Shown here: in pieces, positions 1-9,728 of the stretch
Numbering within the stretch: the first letter of the stretch is position 1
Layout: the number at the start of each line of letters is the position of its first letter
Source: Octadecabacter arcticus 238
GTDB taxonomy: Bacteria > Pseudomonadota > Alphaproteobacteria > Rhodobacterales > Rhodobacteraceae
Reading direction: 5' to 3'
Length of the DNA stretch: 64,000 bases
Assembly: GCF_000155735.2 (NCBI RefSeq)
Contig: NC_020908.1
Location: 2,423,001-2,487,000 of the forward strand
Program-made: the position numbers and the translations under genes
Notes under the pieces: model-generated
Told to the model about the DNA's origin: nothing
The model's database searches: none
What the model saw: only the letters and a program-made list of their open reading frames with translations

Positions 1-795
1 GAAGAATTTGCACAGGCCCTCGGCCCACTCAATGACCTGTATCGCCTGTCGGATTCCGTGTTTAACGACGACAACATCCATGCGGTGCTGACATCGTTTG
101 ATATGTTGGTTTTGCGCGCCTATTACGATCCGGCTTTAAGCAACGGCATGACCCGCGGCCAAGTCGCCGCCCGCCTTGACCCGATCCTGTCACGCCTGAA
201 CCCAGCCGGTGACAGTCGCGCTGACCGTCCGCGCAACGACACCACCCGCAGCTGGATTGACAACATCGAAACCGCGCTAACCGCCGGATCATCCCCAGCA
301 AGCCGCCGCAACGCCGCCTTGCACGCTGTCAGCCTCGCAGGGGCCATGAACTGGGACGGCCCACGCGACGGATTTGCCCATTACGCGCTTGGCCGACTGA
401 ACGTGGGCTATGACAGCGACATCGCGCTGTCCGCCTTCAACCAAGCCTTGCGCATCTACAACCGGTCCCCCGAAACCCGCCTGCATGCGGCCCACGTATC
501 CGTCCAATTGGCCGCCTTTGCGCTGTCAGCTGGCGACGGCGACGGCGACGGCGCGGCGGTTCTAAGCCTCGTCGACGGCGCAATGCCAATTGCGGCGGCC
601 CATGAAAATGCCGCCCTTCTCGCGACTTTGATGATGTTCAAAGCCGAAGCGCTGGAAATGACCGGACGAGGCGCGGAAGCGAGCGCGGTTCGTATGGACA
701 GTCTTGGCTGGGCGCGGTACGGATTTGGCGCGGACGCCAATGTCCGCGCGCGCTTGAGCGAGATTGCATCGCTCAACCCACTCAAAGGGATCTAA
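1..795 (+). CDS. Hypothetical protein, C-terminal part
   Basis: The reading frame is open from the first base of the window (EEFAQALGPLNDLYRL...) and ends in TAA at 793-795, so the true start lies upstream. About 264 residues are visible. They are Ala-rich and helical in character, with a Gly-Asp run near residue 180, and I recognise no motif. A GTG at 58 could be mistaken for the start. The next gene begins 3 bp downstream, so it is probably the first visible gene of a same-strand cluster running to about 3.1 kb. Function unknown. Confidence 0.75.
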   Translation, partial: EEFAQALGPLNDLYRLSDSVFNDDNIHAVLTSFDMLVLRAYYDPALSNGMTRGQVAARLDPILSRLNPAGDSRADRPRNDTTRSWIDNIETALTAGSSPASRRNAALHAVSLAGAMNWDGPRDGFAHYALGRLNVGYDSDIALSAFNQALRIYNRSPETRLHAAHVSVQLAAFALSAGDGDGDGAAVLSLVDGAMPIAAAHENAALLATLMMFKAEALEMTGRGAEASAVRMDSLGWARYGFGADANVRARLSEIASLNPLKGI

Positions 796-798
796 CCT

Positions 799-969
799 AT
801 GATTTACCCTCTCGGCGGTCTGTTTTTCGGGGCATTGCTGGGGGCGTATCGGGCGAAATCGCGCGGTGGCAAGGCAGCGGACATGGCACAGTGGGCCGCC
901 GTGTTCGCAATGATCTTTGGCATAATCGGTTTGTTCATCGTGATCATAATCACCCGCAACACCGCCTGA
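799..969 (+). CDS. Small membrane protein, 56 aa
   Basis: ATG at 799, three bases after the preceding stop; TGA at 967-969. The product begins MIYPLGGLFFGALLGAYRAK, has a short basic linker, then a second hydrophobic segment (MIFGIIGLFIVIIIT). I therefore predict two membrane segments. The stop overlaps the ATG of the next gene, so translational coupling is likely. I recall similar short proteins next to VWA/CoxE genes in roseobacters, but cannot assign a function. Confidence 0.8.
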   Translation: MIYPLGGLFFGALLGAYRAKSRGGKAADMAQWAAVFAMIFGIIGLFIVIIITRNTA

Positions 970-2153
970 TGTTTCTGCCATTCTTTGATACCCTTCGGCG
1001 GGGCGGTGTCCCAGTTTCCCTGCGGGAATTCCTGACATTCCTTGAAGGCATGAAGGCTGGCATCGCCACCTACGACATAGAAGCATTCTACTTTCTCGCG
1101 CGCACCTGCATGGTCAAAGACGAACGCAACATCGACAAGTTTGATCGCGCCTTCGCCACCGCCTTTGAAGGCTTGGAGGCAATTCCCGATTCTGCCGTCA
1201 TGGACGCCGTCGACATTCCCCAAGGCTGGCTGGAAAAGATGGCTGAAAAGCATCTTAGCGCACAGGAAAAGGCTGAAATCGACGCGCTTGGCGGCTTTGA
1301 CAAACTGATGGAAACGCTCAAAAAGCGGATTGAGGAGCAAAAGGGCCGCCATCAAGGGGGGGCCAAATGGGTCGGCACGGCTGGCACGTCACCTTTTGGT
1401 GCCTATGGCTACAATCCAGAGGGCGTGCGCATCGGCCAAGACGCCAGCCGCCACCAACGCGCCGTCAAAGTCTGGGACAAACGCGAGTTCCGCAATCTTG
1501 ACGACTCGGTTGAAATTGGCACCCGCAACATCAAGGTCGCGCTCAAACGCCTGCGCCGCTGGGCCCGCGACGGGGCGGCAGATGAACTTGATCTTGATGG
1601 CACAATCCGCGCCACCGCCGAACACGGCTACCTTGATGTGAAAACTCGGCCCGAACGGCGCAATGCCGTCAAAGTGCTGCTGTTTCTCGATATTGGTGGG
1701 TCAATGGACCCGCACGTCAAACTCGTCGAAGAACTGTTCTCGGCAGCGAAATCAGAATTCAAACATCTCGAACACTTTTACTTCCACAATTGCCTGTATG
1801 AGGGCGTCTGGCGTGACAACCGTCGCCGCTGGGACGCACAAATGCCAACTTGGGACGTGCTGCGCACTTACGGGTCGGACTACAAATGCATCTTCGTCGG
1901 CGATGCATCCATGTCGCCCTATGAAATAGCCTACGTCGGCGGCGCCAACGAACACTACAACCAAGAAGCGGGCCAAACATGGCTGGAACGTGCCCGCGAT
2001 CAATGGCCCAACCACCTGTGGCTTAACCCGCTGGATCAACGCTATTGGCAATACACCCAGTCGGTGCAGATGATACGACAGATTTTTGGCGACGACCGGA
2101 TGGTCCCGATGACGCTGGCCGGAATTGAAAAAGGCATGAAGGTTCTCACATGA
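969..2153 (+). CDS. VWA domain-containing (CoxE-like) protein
   Basis: Starts at ATG 969, overlapping the previous stop; the open frame further upstream overlaps the small membrane gene and is unlikely to be used. 394 aa. The N-terminal half is the CoxE/DUF58-associated helical region. Near residue 240 the DIGGSMDPH stretch matches the MIDAS DxGxS metal site of von Willebrand A domains, followed by a typical FHNCLYEGVW strand. Family members usually act with MoxR-type AAA+ ATPases as chaperone pairs in maturation of metalloenzymes or envelope complexes. No MoxR gene is visible here, so the partner may be upstream. It overlaps the next gene by 4 bp. Confidence 0.88.
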   Translation: MFLPFFDTLRRGGVPVSLREFLTFLEGMKAGIATYDIEAFYFLARTCMVKDERNIDKFDRAFATAFEGLEAIPDSAVMDAVDIPQGWLEKMAEKHLSAQEKAEIDALGGFDKLMETLKKRIEEQKGRHQGGAKWVGTAGTSPFGAYGYNPEGVRIGQDASRHQRAVKVWDKREFRNLDDSVEIGTRNIKVALKRLRRWARDGAADELDLDGTIRATAEHGYLDVKTRPERRNAVKVLLFLDIGGSMDPHVKLVEELFSAAKSEFKHLEHFYFHNCLYEGVWRDNRRRWDAQMPTWDVLRTYGSDYKCIFVGDASMSPYEIAYVGGANEHYNQEAGQTWLERARDQWPNHLWLNPLDQRYWQYTQSVQMIRQIFGDDRMVPMTLAGIEKGMKVLT

Positions 2154-2509
2154 TCAGACACCTTTGGCAGACACACCGCTTTGCGCTGATGGCGTTCATT
2201 GTGGCCCTGTGTGCCTTGGGGTTCTTCGGCGTTAGAACCATTTCATCCACCATCTACTGGATGGACCCCGACCACCAAAATCAGGCCCTCGCCGGATGGA
2301 TGACGCCACGCTACGTCATGCGATCCTACCAATTGCCGCCAGATGTACTTGGCCCTGCCCTGTTTTTAGTCAAAGACGCCGCACCGCGCCGCATCTCACT
2401 TGATACGATTGCGGCTGAAAATGGCCTGACGATGGATGACCTACAAATCCGCATAGATGTCGCCGCAGCGCAGATGCGCGCTGATCGCGAGGCCCTCCGC
2501 GATGACTGA
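2150..2509 (+). CDS. Conserved hypothetical, single membrane anchor
   Basis: ATG at 2150 overlaps the VWA stop in an ATGA junction. 119 aa. One N-terminal membrane segment (FALMAFIVALCALGFFGV) is followed by a soluble domain with the conserved-looking stretches WMTPRYVMRSYQLPPDVLGP and ISLDTIAAENG. The soluble part therefore probably sits in the periplasm. The dedA-family gene begins inside its last codons. Three successive overlaps argue for one operon. Function not recognised. Confidence 0.78.
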   Translation: MIRHLWQTHRFALMAFIVALCALGFFGVRTISSTIYWMDPDHQNQALAGWMTPRYVMRSYQLPPDVLGPALFLVKDAAPRRISLDTIAAENGLTMDDLQIRIDVAAAQMRADREALRDD

Positions 2510-3110
2510 AACTGCCTTCGCCCTCGTTGCAGATTACGGTGTCATCATCGTGTTTTGTGTGACGTTCTTAAGCTGCCTCGCGCTGCCGGTCCCCTCATTG
2601 TTGTTGATGCTGGCCTCTGGCGGCTTTGCGGCCACGGGCGATCTGTCACTTTATGCTGTTGGGCTATCTGCATTTTCTGGCGCCGTGCTGGGCGACAATT
2701 CGGGTTACTGGGCCGCGCGCAAATTAGGAACCCGGCTTGACGGGTGGCTGGTCAAACATCCCAAACGCGCCGCCCTTCGCGCGCGCAGTGCTGCCTTTAT
2801 GGACAAGCGCGGCGGGTCTAGCATCTTCTTGTCATGCTGGCTCGTGGCGCCGCTTGGTCCCTACATGAACTATTTTTGTGGCGTGACGAAATTTAACTGG
2901 GTGCGATTTGCCCTTTGGGGCATCGCTGGTGAAATTGTTTGGGTCAGCCTCTATGTCGGCTTGGGCTACAGCTTTGCCGATAACATCACGTCCATCGCAA
3001 GCGTATTGGGCAATGCCAGCGGTTTCATCACCGCACTGGTCGTCGTGATCGCATCTGGTTGGTGGTTGGTGCGCGCCAGCAAGAAGCGTCCTGAAACCGA
3101 TTCCGCTTGA
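2502..3110 (+). CDS. DedA family (SNARE-associated) membrane protein
   Basis: ATG at 2502, inside the last codons of the previous gene. 202 aa, close to family length. Several hydrophobic helices are visible. The central region carries AVLGDNSGYWAARKLG, the family's G-D-x2-G-Y-x-x-G/A-R signature, followed by an F-x-R/S...P-x-N-Y-x-x-G region (GPYMNYFCG). DedA proteins are inner-membrane proteins tied to envelope homeostasis and proton-motive-force-dependent lipid transport. The exact substrate here cannot be told. Confidence 0.88.
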   Translation: MTETAFALVADYGVIIVFCVTFLSCLALPVPSLLLMLASGGFAATGDLSLYAVGLSAFSGAVLGDNSGYWAARKLGTRLDGWLVKHPKRAALRARSAAFMDKRGGSSIFLSCWLVAPLGPYMNYFCGVTKFNWVRFALWGIAGEIVWVSLYVGLGYSFADNITSIASVLGNASGFITALVVVIASGWWLVRASKKRPETDSA

Positions 3111-3141
3111 CCGCTCGCGCGTAGATGAACACCAATCATAC

Positions 3142-4250
3142 ATGACATTGCATTTTGACGCCCCCGAATACGCCGCCCGCCAAGCCCGCGCCACGAAAGT
3201 CGTGGCAGATGCCGGCCTTGACGCGCTGTTGATGTTCGCGCCCGAAAGCCACTTTTGGTTGACGGGCTATGACACCTTCGGCTTTGCGATGTTTCAAGCG
3301 ATGGTATTAACCGCAAAAGGCGACATACATCTTCTGACCCGCATGCCTGATTTGCGCCAAGCCCGTTACACGTCCACCCTGCCCGATGATCACATCCACA
3401 TCTGGCCAGAATTTGAAGGCTGTGATCCAACCACTGACCTCGCGCACCTTCTCACTGATCTTGGTGTTGCTGGCACTGTCGGATTCGAAAGCCAGACGGT
3501 CGGGCTCACCGACTTTAATGGCCAACGCCTGCGCGCCGCCGTGGCGCAGCTGAAAGACGCGTCGGATCTGATCCGAGGCTTGCGGCGCACCAAATCATCG
3601 GCAGAAATCGCCATGCACCGCCGCGCGGCTGCATTGTCGGATGATGCACTGGATGCGGGCCTTGCCGTCACCCACGCGGGCGCATTTGAAGGCGATATTC
3701 TAGCCGCGATGCAGGGTGCCGTTTTCAAAGGTGGTGGGGATTATGCGGGCAACGAATTTATCATCGGTTCCGGCGACGGCGCGCTGCTGTGTCGCTATTA
3801 TTCCGGCCGCCGCCATCTGGACCCAGCCGACCAGCTGACACTGGAATGGTCGGGCACCTTTGCACGCTATCACGCCGCAATGATGCGCACTGTCGTGATC
3901 GGCGCACCCACCCAAAGCCACACCCGCATGCACGCCACCTGCGCTGAGGCCATCAAACCAAACGCGCCGATGGGCGACGTCTACACCGCCCACGCCAATG
4001 TCTTTGACGCCCACGCTTGCAGGCCTGCGGCTATGGCATGGGCGCGGTCTACAACCCGATCTGGGTCGATTTCCCGATGTTTTACGAGGGCAATCCGCTT
4101 TTGATGCAACAGGGCCAAGTCTTTTTCCTGCATATGATCCTGATGGACAGCGACTCCGGCGCGGCCATGACATTGGGCCATTCGGTTCTGGTGACGGACA
4201 CCGGATGTGAACGCTTGTCACGTCACCCGCTCGATCTGTTGATCGCATGA
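3142..4250 (+). pseudogene. M24 family (Xaa-Pro) peptidase, frameshifted
   Basis: The first frame (3142 to about 4012) gives a creatinase-type N-terminal domain and the beginning of the pita-bread fold. The family sequence then continues one frame over (LQACGYGMGAVYNPIWVDFP...) to 4250. Restoring a single G near 4012-4014 (DAHG/LQACGYG) fuses them into about 369 aa, normal for an M24 aminopeptidase/prolidase-like protein. I call a one-base deletion. The alternative is a sequencing error, because no other lesion is visible. The metal ligands in the C-terminal third lie after the shift, so the truncated product would be inactive. Confidence 0.85.
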
Positions 4251-4285
4251 CTTGCAGCGCCGATCTTTGGCCCCATATCTAATAT

Positions 4286-4969
4286 ATGCTCAAATTCTTC
4301 CCCATCCTGCTTGCCATCGGTTACGGCATCTTTATGTATCGTCTGTCCGCATGGCGCACGACGCGTGAGTTGGATGAAAAATCTACCGAACTGGCAGACC
4401 CCAAACTGCGCGCCCTGACGGCGCAAATGGCCGATGTTGTCGATATTACCCGCATCAAAGTCCACATCTATGAAATCGACCCCGTGAACGGGCTTGCGGC
4501 ACCGGATGGCCGGATTTTCATAACCCGCGGGTTTTACAATAAATACAAGGAAAACGAGGTTACCGCAGAAGAAATGGCCTCAGTCATCGCCCATGAATTG
4601 GGTCACGTCGCCTTGGGGCATTCCCGCCGCCGCATGATCGACTTTTCCGGCCAAAATGCCCTGCGCACGGCGCTGGCCATGGTGCTGTCGCGCTTTATGC
4701 CCGGCATCGGGCCACTGATCGCCAATGCCGCGATGAGCATGCTGATGGCGCGCCTGTCGCGCTCTGATGAATATGAGGCTGACGCCTATGCCTCCGCCCT
4801 TCTCCTCAAGGCGGGCATCGGGACAAATGCGCAAAAAACCCTATTTACCAAGCTCGAAAAATTGACAGGTGCAAACGGCGCGGCGCAACCTGCATGGCTG
4901 CTCAGCCACCCCAAAACCGCCGAACGCATTGCCGCGATTGAAGCGAACGAGGCGAAATGGGGCGCGTGA
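4286..4969 (+). CDS. M48 family metalloprotease
   Basis: 227 aa with an N-terminal membrane segment (LKFFPILLAIGYGIFMY). The HELGH zinc motif is at residues 103-107, followed by a conserved downstream glutamate (SRSDEYEADAYA) that acts as third ligand. SHPKTAERIAAIEA near the C-terminus is typical of M48 proteins. It is shorter than HtpX, closer to the single-anchor roseobacter type, and is probably involved in membrane protein quality control. ATG at 4286; it runs codirectionally behind the peptidase pseudogene and ends opposite the convergent PIN gene. Confidence 0.87.
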   Translation: MLKFFPILLAIGYGIFMYRLSAWRTTRELDEKSTELADPKLRALTAQMADVVDITRIKVHIYEIDPVNGLAAPDGRIFITRGFYNKYKENEVTAEEMASVIAHELGHVALGHSRRRMIDFSGQNALRTALAMVLSRFMPGIGPLIANAAMSMLMARLSRSDEYEADAYASALLLKAGIGTNAQKTLFTKLEKLTGANGAAQPAWLLSHPKTAERIAAIEANEAKWGA

Positions 4970-5006
4970 CACTGCCCTCTTCATCTTGGCCAATACAACT
5001 CAAATC

Positions 5007-5546
5007 CTAACCCAGCAGCTTTCCAAGACGCGGCAGGCGGGCTTTGCGCATAAGTTTGCGCATCTCCCAAGGCTCACCAGACAATCGCCGTGCTTCGGCA
5101 AGCACAGCCTCTCCAACTATCTGAACTTCGACTGGATGCTGCACCGCCAAACCAATCAGGAACCCGTCGGGATCGACACGTTCCAACCCCTGATCGGCCA
5201 ATTCGTTTCGCGGGAAATCTTTGGCATTCATCGTCATGATCGCGTCGCACGAACTGCCGATTGCAGCAGCGAAGACGTGGATGTCATCGGGGTCTGGCAA
5301 CCAAAGTCGCGCCTCAACAGCTTGCGGAATTTTGACTTCGGCCCTTGGGAACTGTGCTTGAATGGCAGCGATTTCACCGCGCGCAATCGTCTCACCTTGC
5401 GGCCCGATCTTGCGCGCCGCACGTGCCCATTCTTCCAAGATACGCGCCGACCAGCGTGGATCAAACAGCCCCGCCTGCGCCACGCCCAACACGACCTCGC
5501 GCATCACGGTCGGATAAAGGACGCAGGCATCGATCAGGACTCTCAT
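5007..5546 (-). CDS. PIN domain protein (RSP_2648-like)
   Basis: Starts at ATG 5546 (MRVLIDACVLYP), which has a GAGGG about 7 nt upstream; a TTG two codons earlier is less likely. 179 aa. PIN-fold acidic residues are visible: D in LIDACV, E in ARILEEW, and D in the PDPDDIHV and MTMNAKDF regions. The gene sits directly downstream of the RNA methyltransferase on the same strand, an arrangement I recall as conserved in Rhodobacterales. PIN domains are usually ribonucleases. No antitoxin gene accompanies it, so a toxin-antitoxin role is not indicated. Confidence 0.85.
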   Translation of the reverse strand: MRVLIDACVLYPTVMREVVLGVAQAGLFDPRWSARILEEWARAARKIGPQGETIARGEIAAIQAQFPRAEVKIPQAVEARLWLPDPDDIHVFAAAIGSSCDAIMTMNAKDFPRNELADQGLERVDPDGFLIGLAVQHPVEVQIVGEAVLAEARRLSGEPWEMRKLMRKARLPRLGKLLG

Positions 5547-5584
5547 AGCCAAGCCCTCATGACTACGTCCTCAAAGCCAAGTCC

Positions 5585-6799
5585 CTAAAGCCGAAAGACG
5601 AGCGCTTTTAGATATCCACTTTCAGCCAATTGCGGCAGCAACGGATGGTCTGGCCCTGCAGAGCCTGTGTAAACCAACTGGCTACGACGTCCGCCACGAC
5701 CAATCCCACGCGCAGACGCATCGCGAAAGCGTTTCAGGTCCGCGGCATGGGAACACGAACACAGCACCAGATACCCGCCATCTTTGACCAATGGCGCGGC
5801 GAGACGTGCCAGGCGTTCATAGGCGCGTAGGCCCTTTTCAGCCGAGGGTTTGGATGGTGCAAACGCAGGCGGATCACAGACGACTACGTCAAACACTTCT
5901 TCTTCCGCGCCCAAGGCTTCAAGCACATCAAATGCGTCGCCCTGACGGGTTTCAAACCGATCTGCGACACCCGTGGCCTCAGCGCCAGCTTTTGCCAATT
6001 CCAATGCAGGCGCAGATCCATCAACAGCTAATGCGGACCCCGCGCCAGCCGCCAAAGCCGCCAGCGAAAATCCACCAACGTGGCTGAACATATCCAGCAT
6101 CCGTCCACCATTCATCAGGCCAGCAGCAAATGCATGGTTGGGCCGCTGATCAAGGAACAGACCAGTCTTTTGGCCGCCCATGACATCCGCCATATATGTC
6201 GCGCCGTTCATCATAACAGGGATCGCGCCCGTGGGCTGCGTGCCATGCACAACAACCATTTCCTCTTCCAGCCCTTCAAGGCTGCGGGCGCGGCCCGTGC
6301 CGTTTTTGATGACTGTCGTTACGCCCGTCACCTCGATCAGAGCGGCCACAAGCGGTTCCAGCATTGCCTCGGCATAGGCGGCATTTGGTTGGATCACGGC
6401 AACATCGCCAAAGCGGTCAATGATGATACCTGGCAAACCATCGGCTTCGGCGTGTACCAATCGATAGACAGGTTCATCATAAATCGCATCGCGGTGTTGC
6501 AGTGCGCGTGCGATTTTGGTCTTGAACCATGCTTGGTCGATCGCGGCCTCTGGATCGAAATCCAACATCCGAACAGCGATTTTTGAAAGCGGGTTCATTG
6601 TACCAAGCCCAAGCGGTCGCCGCTCTGCGTCCTCGACCACAACGAGGCCACCGGGCGTGACACCCTTGGTGCGACGGTCCATCACCAACTCATTGGCAAA
6701 GACCCACGGAAAACCGTGGCGAATAACTTGCGGTTTTGCTTTGGGAAGCAGGCGAACGACGGGCAAAGCGTCGGTGGTCGGTAAAGGGGACTGATTCAT
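5585..6799 (-). CDS. RlmI-like class I SAM-dependent rRNA methyltransferase
   Basis: 404 aa. An N-terminal PUA-like domain (LLPKAKPQVIRHGFPWVFANE) is followed by an EEHEA-type linker and a Rossmann methyltransferase domain: the SAM motif is in MLDMFSHVGGFSLAALAAGA, an acidic loop is at AVDGSAPAL, and the catalytic CDPPAFAPSK replaces the usual N/D-P-P-x-F. LVLCSCSH follows. Such enzymes methylate a cytosine of 23S rRNA. The PIN gene follows 38 bp downstream, and together they resemble the RSP_2647/RSP_2648 pair. Confidence 0.88.
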   Translation of the reverse strand: MNQSPLPTTDALPVVRLLPKAKPQVIRHGFPWVFANELVMDRRTKGVTPGGLVVVEDAERRPLGLGTMNPLSKIAVRMLDFDPEAAIDQAWFKTKIARALQHRDAIYDEPVYRLVHAEADGLPGIIIDRFGDVAVIQPNAAYAEAMLEPLVAALIEVTGVTTVIKNGTGRARSLEGLEEEMVVVHGTQPTGAIPVMMNGATYMADVMGGQKTGLFLDQRPNHAFAAGLMNGGRMLDMFSHVGGFSLAALAAGAGSALAVDGSAPALELAKAGAEATGVADRFETRQGDAFDVLEALGAEEEVFDVVVCDPPAFAPSKPSAEKGLRAYERLARLAAPLVKDGGYLVLCSCSHAADLKRFRDASARGIGRGGRRSQLVYTGSAGPDHPLLPQLAESGYLKALVFRL

Positions 6800-7251
6800 A
6801 ACAACCCCTTAGCGCGTAAAAGTCAGGTTGGAAAGCGGATCACGTGCCCGCTTGCGCATTGTTTGTTTGCAGCTCAAGGCCCGTCAGTTCGCGAAAGAAC
6901 AGGTTGGTCAGATGCGCTGTGATGCGAACCTTCTGGCCTTGGCCCTGATTATCCGCAGCCATTGCCGCGCGGCCACCGAGTGCTGCAAAATCACCATTTA
7001 GGGTGCGCGATTGTTCCAGAATCTCACCGGTTTCCGCGTTGCGGATTGTCATGCTGAACGTGATAGAATGGACTCCGCCAACAGAAAAACGCGTGCGTTC
7101 TGTCAGGGAATGAAAGCGGACCAGTTCGACATCCACCGTCACGGGGATCGATCCGTTCATGTTTTGACCAGCTGCCCGAATGGACGTCTGGAAAATCTCG
7201 TTGATCTGCTGGGATCGGTTCCCCATGGGTAAGCATCAACGCTGCCCTTGA

Positions 7252-8946
7252 TCAAGCTGCGTCTTTTGCCTCGGCCTCGGCGTTTTTAGCATCGATCATG
7301 TCCTGATAGGCCCACGGCATGAGATCGTTGATACGGTTTGCTTGATGGTCCTGGATGCGTTCCAGCACCCATGCGAGCCAGGCTTCGGGATTCACTTTGT
7401 TCATCTTGGCGGTCTCTATCAACGTATAAGCAATTGCTGCAGATTTGCCGCCTGCTTCTGATCCCATGAAGAGATAGTTTTTGCGTCCCACGGCCACAGG
7501 GCGCACTGCGCGCTCGGCTGTGTTGTTGTCCAGCTCAAGAAAGCCGTGATCAAGATAGGGCCGTGCCTTTGGCAGGCGCGCCAGTGCATATTTGATCGCC
7601 TTGGCCAGCGGCGTCTTGCTAGAGATCTTGCCCAGTTGCTCTTTAAGCCAGACTTCCAGGTCATCAAAGATCGGCTTGGCGTATTCCTGACGCAGGGCCA
7701 CGCGTTCCGCAGGGGGCAGGAACCGCGCTTGTGTCTCAACATCATAGAGCTTTTTAATCCGCAGCACGGCTTCGCCCGCCACGGGCAGCTTTGTGCTTTC
7801 ATAAAGGTCAAAGAACTCACGCCGCACATGGGCCATGCATGCCATCTCTTTGACCCGCCCCGTGCGGTAGGCGTCATTATACCCAGCATAGGCATCCGCA
7901 TGGGCGTAGCCTTCATAGCTTTCGAGATGCTTGCTGGGATGCTCCGCCTCACGGCTGGTGGAGAACTGGTACCACACCGCAGGTGGAGCTCCGCTGGCCC
8001 AAGTGTCTTCTTTTCGGGCATAGACCCACAGTCGCGCGGTTTTGGTCTTATTCTTTCCTTTGCCATTGCCCTTCTGGAGCAGCTTGACCGTTGTGTCATC
8101 CATGAAGATCGCCTGCGCCTCAAAGACGTGATCGCAGATTGCATCTGAGACGCGCTCCAGCAGTTTGGTGCATTTGCCGACCCATCCCGCCATGAGCGAT
8201 CCACTCAGATCAATGCCCTCGTTGGCAAACATCTGGCTCTGGCGATACAGCGGCAGATGATAGCCGTATTTACAGCACAGGATGTGGGCCATCAGCGCGG
8301 GGCCGACAAAGCTCTTCGGAATGGGTCGGCTTGGCATCTCAGCCTGAACAACGGCCTCACAACAGGTGCAGGCCAGACGCGGGCGGCCAATTTGGTTCAC
8401 GATGTAATGTCCCGGGACATATTCCAACTCCTCCATCACATCCGTTCCAAGCACTTTGAAGCTGCCGCCACAGTCGGTGCAAGCATCACTGGGGGTGATG
8501 GTCTTTTGGACACGCTTCAGCCCCTTTGGGAAAGGTTTGCGCTTGCGCGGTGTGCGGGGCGGCTTGGCCTCAGCGTCAGAGGGTTCATCATCTGTCTCAA
8601 CGGCTTGTTCGATCTCAAGTTCTTCAAGGATCAACTCAAGCGCCAGCTGTGCACTGCTTTCCGACTTTGAGCCAAAGCGGTGCTTGTTGTGACCGTGGAG
8701 TTGCAGGCGAAGATCGGCGATGATGGTGTCTCGGTTCTGGATGGCCCGCGCATGAGCGGTGCGCTCGGCACTCAGGGCGGCGTCCACTGATGCCATCTCA
8801 TCCTTGAGGCGTTTTTGTACCGTCGCATGGCCAAGGGATGACCCGAGAAACGCTTGCTTCAGCTCTGACAATTCCGCTGTTTGCGCGGCAACGTATGCCT
8901 GTACTTCAGGGGGCAGATTAGTCAGATTTGGAGGGGTCTTACTCAT
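7252..8946 (-). CDS. tnpC: IS66 transposase TnpC
   Basis: 564 aa from ATG 8946 (MSKTPPNLTNLPPEV), preferred over an upstream in-frame ATG at 8994 that would add 16 untypical residues. It has an N-terminal leucine-rich coiled region, the cysteine-bearing zinc-binding segment (CTDCGGSFKVLG, CTCCEAVV), then a DDE core with D in IFMDDTTVKLL, D in HADAYAGYND and E in DNNTAERAVRPVAVGRKNYL. Full length for the family and no stops. It is the strand-transfer enzyme of the element. Confidence 0.93.
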   Translation of the reverse strand: MSKTPPNLTNLPPEVQAYVAAQTAELSELKQAFLGSSLGHATVQKRLKDEMASVDAALSAERTAHARAIQNRDTIIADLRLQLHGHNKHRFGSKSESSAQLALELILEELEIEQAVETDDEPSDAEAKPPRTPRKRKPFPKGLKRVQKTITPSDACTDCGGSFKVLGTDVMEELEYVPGHYIVNQIGRPRLACTCCEAVVQAEMPSRPIPKSFVGPALMAHILCCKYGYHLPLYRQSQMFANEGIDLSGSLMAGWVGKCTKLLERVSDAICDHVFEAQAIFMDDTTVKLLQKGNGKGKNKTKTARLWVYARKEDTWASGAPPAVWYQFSTSREAEHPSKHLESYEGYAHADAYAGYNDAYRTGRVKEMACMAHVRREFFDLYESTKLPVAGEAVLRIKKLYDVETQARFLPPAERVALRQEYAKPIFDDLEVWLKEQLGKISSKTPLAKAIKYALARLPKARPYLDHGFLELDNNTAERAVRPVAVGRKNYLFMGSEAGGKSAAIAYTLIETAKMNKVNPEAWLAWVLERIQDHQANRINDLMPWAYQDMIDAKNAEAEAKDAA

Positions 8947-9015
8947 GCCATTACATACCAAATCTCGGGCATCATGGGAATCCCACAAAGGCAAGAAGTC
9001 CTATAAAACATACAG

Positions 9016-9363
9016 CTATCCAACCATACTTGGACGCCATGTCTTCTTGAGAATACGCCAGTCTATGCCTTCCATCAGCATCGCAAGCTGTGCGCGGCTT
9101 AGGCTGACTTTACCTTCCTTGACTGAGGGCCATACGAACCGTCCACGTTCAAGCCGTTTGGTAAACAGGCACGCGCCCTGACCATCCCACCAGATCATCT
9201 TGATCTGATCGCCACGACGGCCACGGAACAAAAATAGATGCCCCGCGTAAGGGTCAGCTGCAAGAACCTGCGCGGTCTGCGCCGCCAGCCCGTTGAAGCC
9301 GCGCCGCATATCCGTAACTCCTGCGGCAAGCCAGATCTTCGCATCCCCCAAAACAGGGATCAT
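9016..9363 (-). CDS. tnpB: IS66 accessory protein TnpB
   Basis: 115 aa ([23 protein letters not shown]...). It matches the IS66 Orf2/TnpB family, including the [28 protein letters not shown] core. Its ATG overlaps the tnpA stop by 4 bp, so translational coupling is expected. The biochemical role of TnpB is unresolved, but it is required for transposition in studied IS66 members. Confidence 0.93.
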   Translation of the reverse strand: MIPVLGDAKIWLAAGVTDMRRGFNGLAAQTAQVLAADPYAGHLFLFRGRRGDQIKMIWWDGQGACLFTKRLERGRFVWPSVKEGKVSLSRAQLAMLMEGIDWRILKKTWRPSMVG

Positions 9364-9728
9364 GCTGCAAGTCCTCGCGCCAGTTCCAGCACAAAGCCAG
9401 CATCAACCCCGTCGCTCACGCTCAGCTTGCGACCGTTCTCAAGTGTGATCTCAATATGGGGGACAGGTAAGATGCTGGTGCCGGATGACGCAGGCGTGTC
9501 CACCATACCCGCATCGGCAATCTCTACGGGGGTGAACTGGCCTATATCTGATTTGTCAGGCTGAAACCGCCCATCGCTGCGCCATGCATAAATCCGGTTG
9601 GTGCCCACACCGTGCTTCTTGGCAACCATTGGAACACTCACGCCAGCAGTGTGGCTTTCCGCTACAAGCTGTCGCTTGAAATCATCCGTGTATTTGGAAC
9701 CTCGGCCACGCCTAGTCTTGTTCATCAT
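9360..9728 (-). CDS. tnpA: IS66 accessory protein TnpA
   Basis: About 122 aa from ATG 9728 (GAGG 7 nt upstream). The N-terminal half is a helix-turn-helix of the IS3/IS66 OrfA type ([39 protein letters not shown]), followed by a short variable tail. First gene of the IS66 operon. Confidence 0.9.
   Translation of the reverse strand: MMNKTRRGRGSKYTDDFKRQLVAESHTAGVSVPMVAKKHGVGTNRIYAWRSDGRFQPDKSDIGQFTPVEIADAGMVDTPASSGTSILPVPHIEITLENGRKLSVSDGVDAGFVLELARGLAA

Noticed and set aside
5007..5546. PIN gene as part of a toxin-antitoxin pair
   Set aside because: No small antitoxin-like gene adjoins it. The conserved neighbour is an RNA methyltransferase.
4869..5588. 239-aa plus-strand open frame across the PIN gene
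   Set aside because: Antisense shadow of the PIN domain gene.
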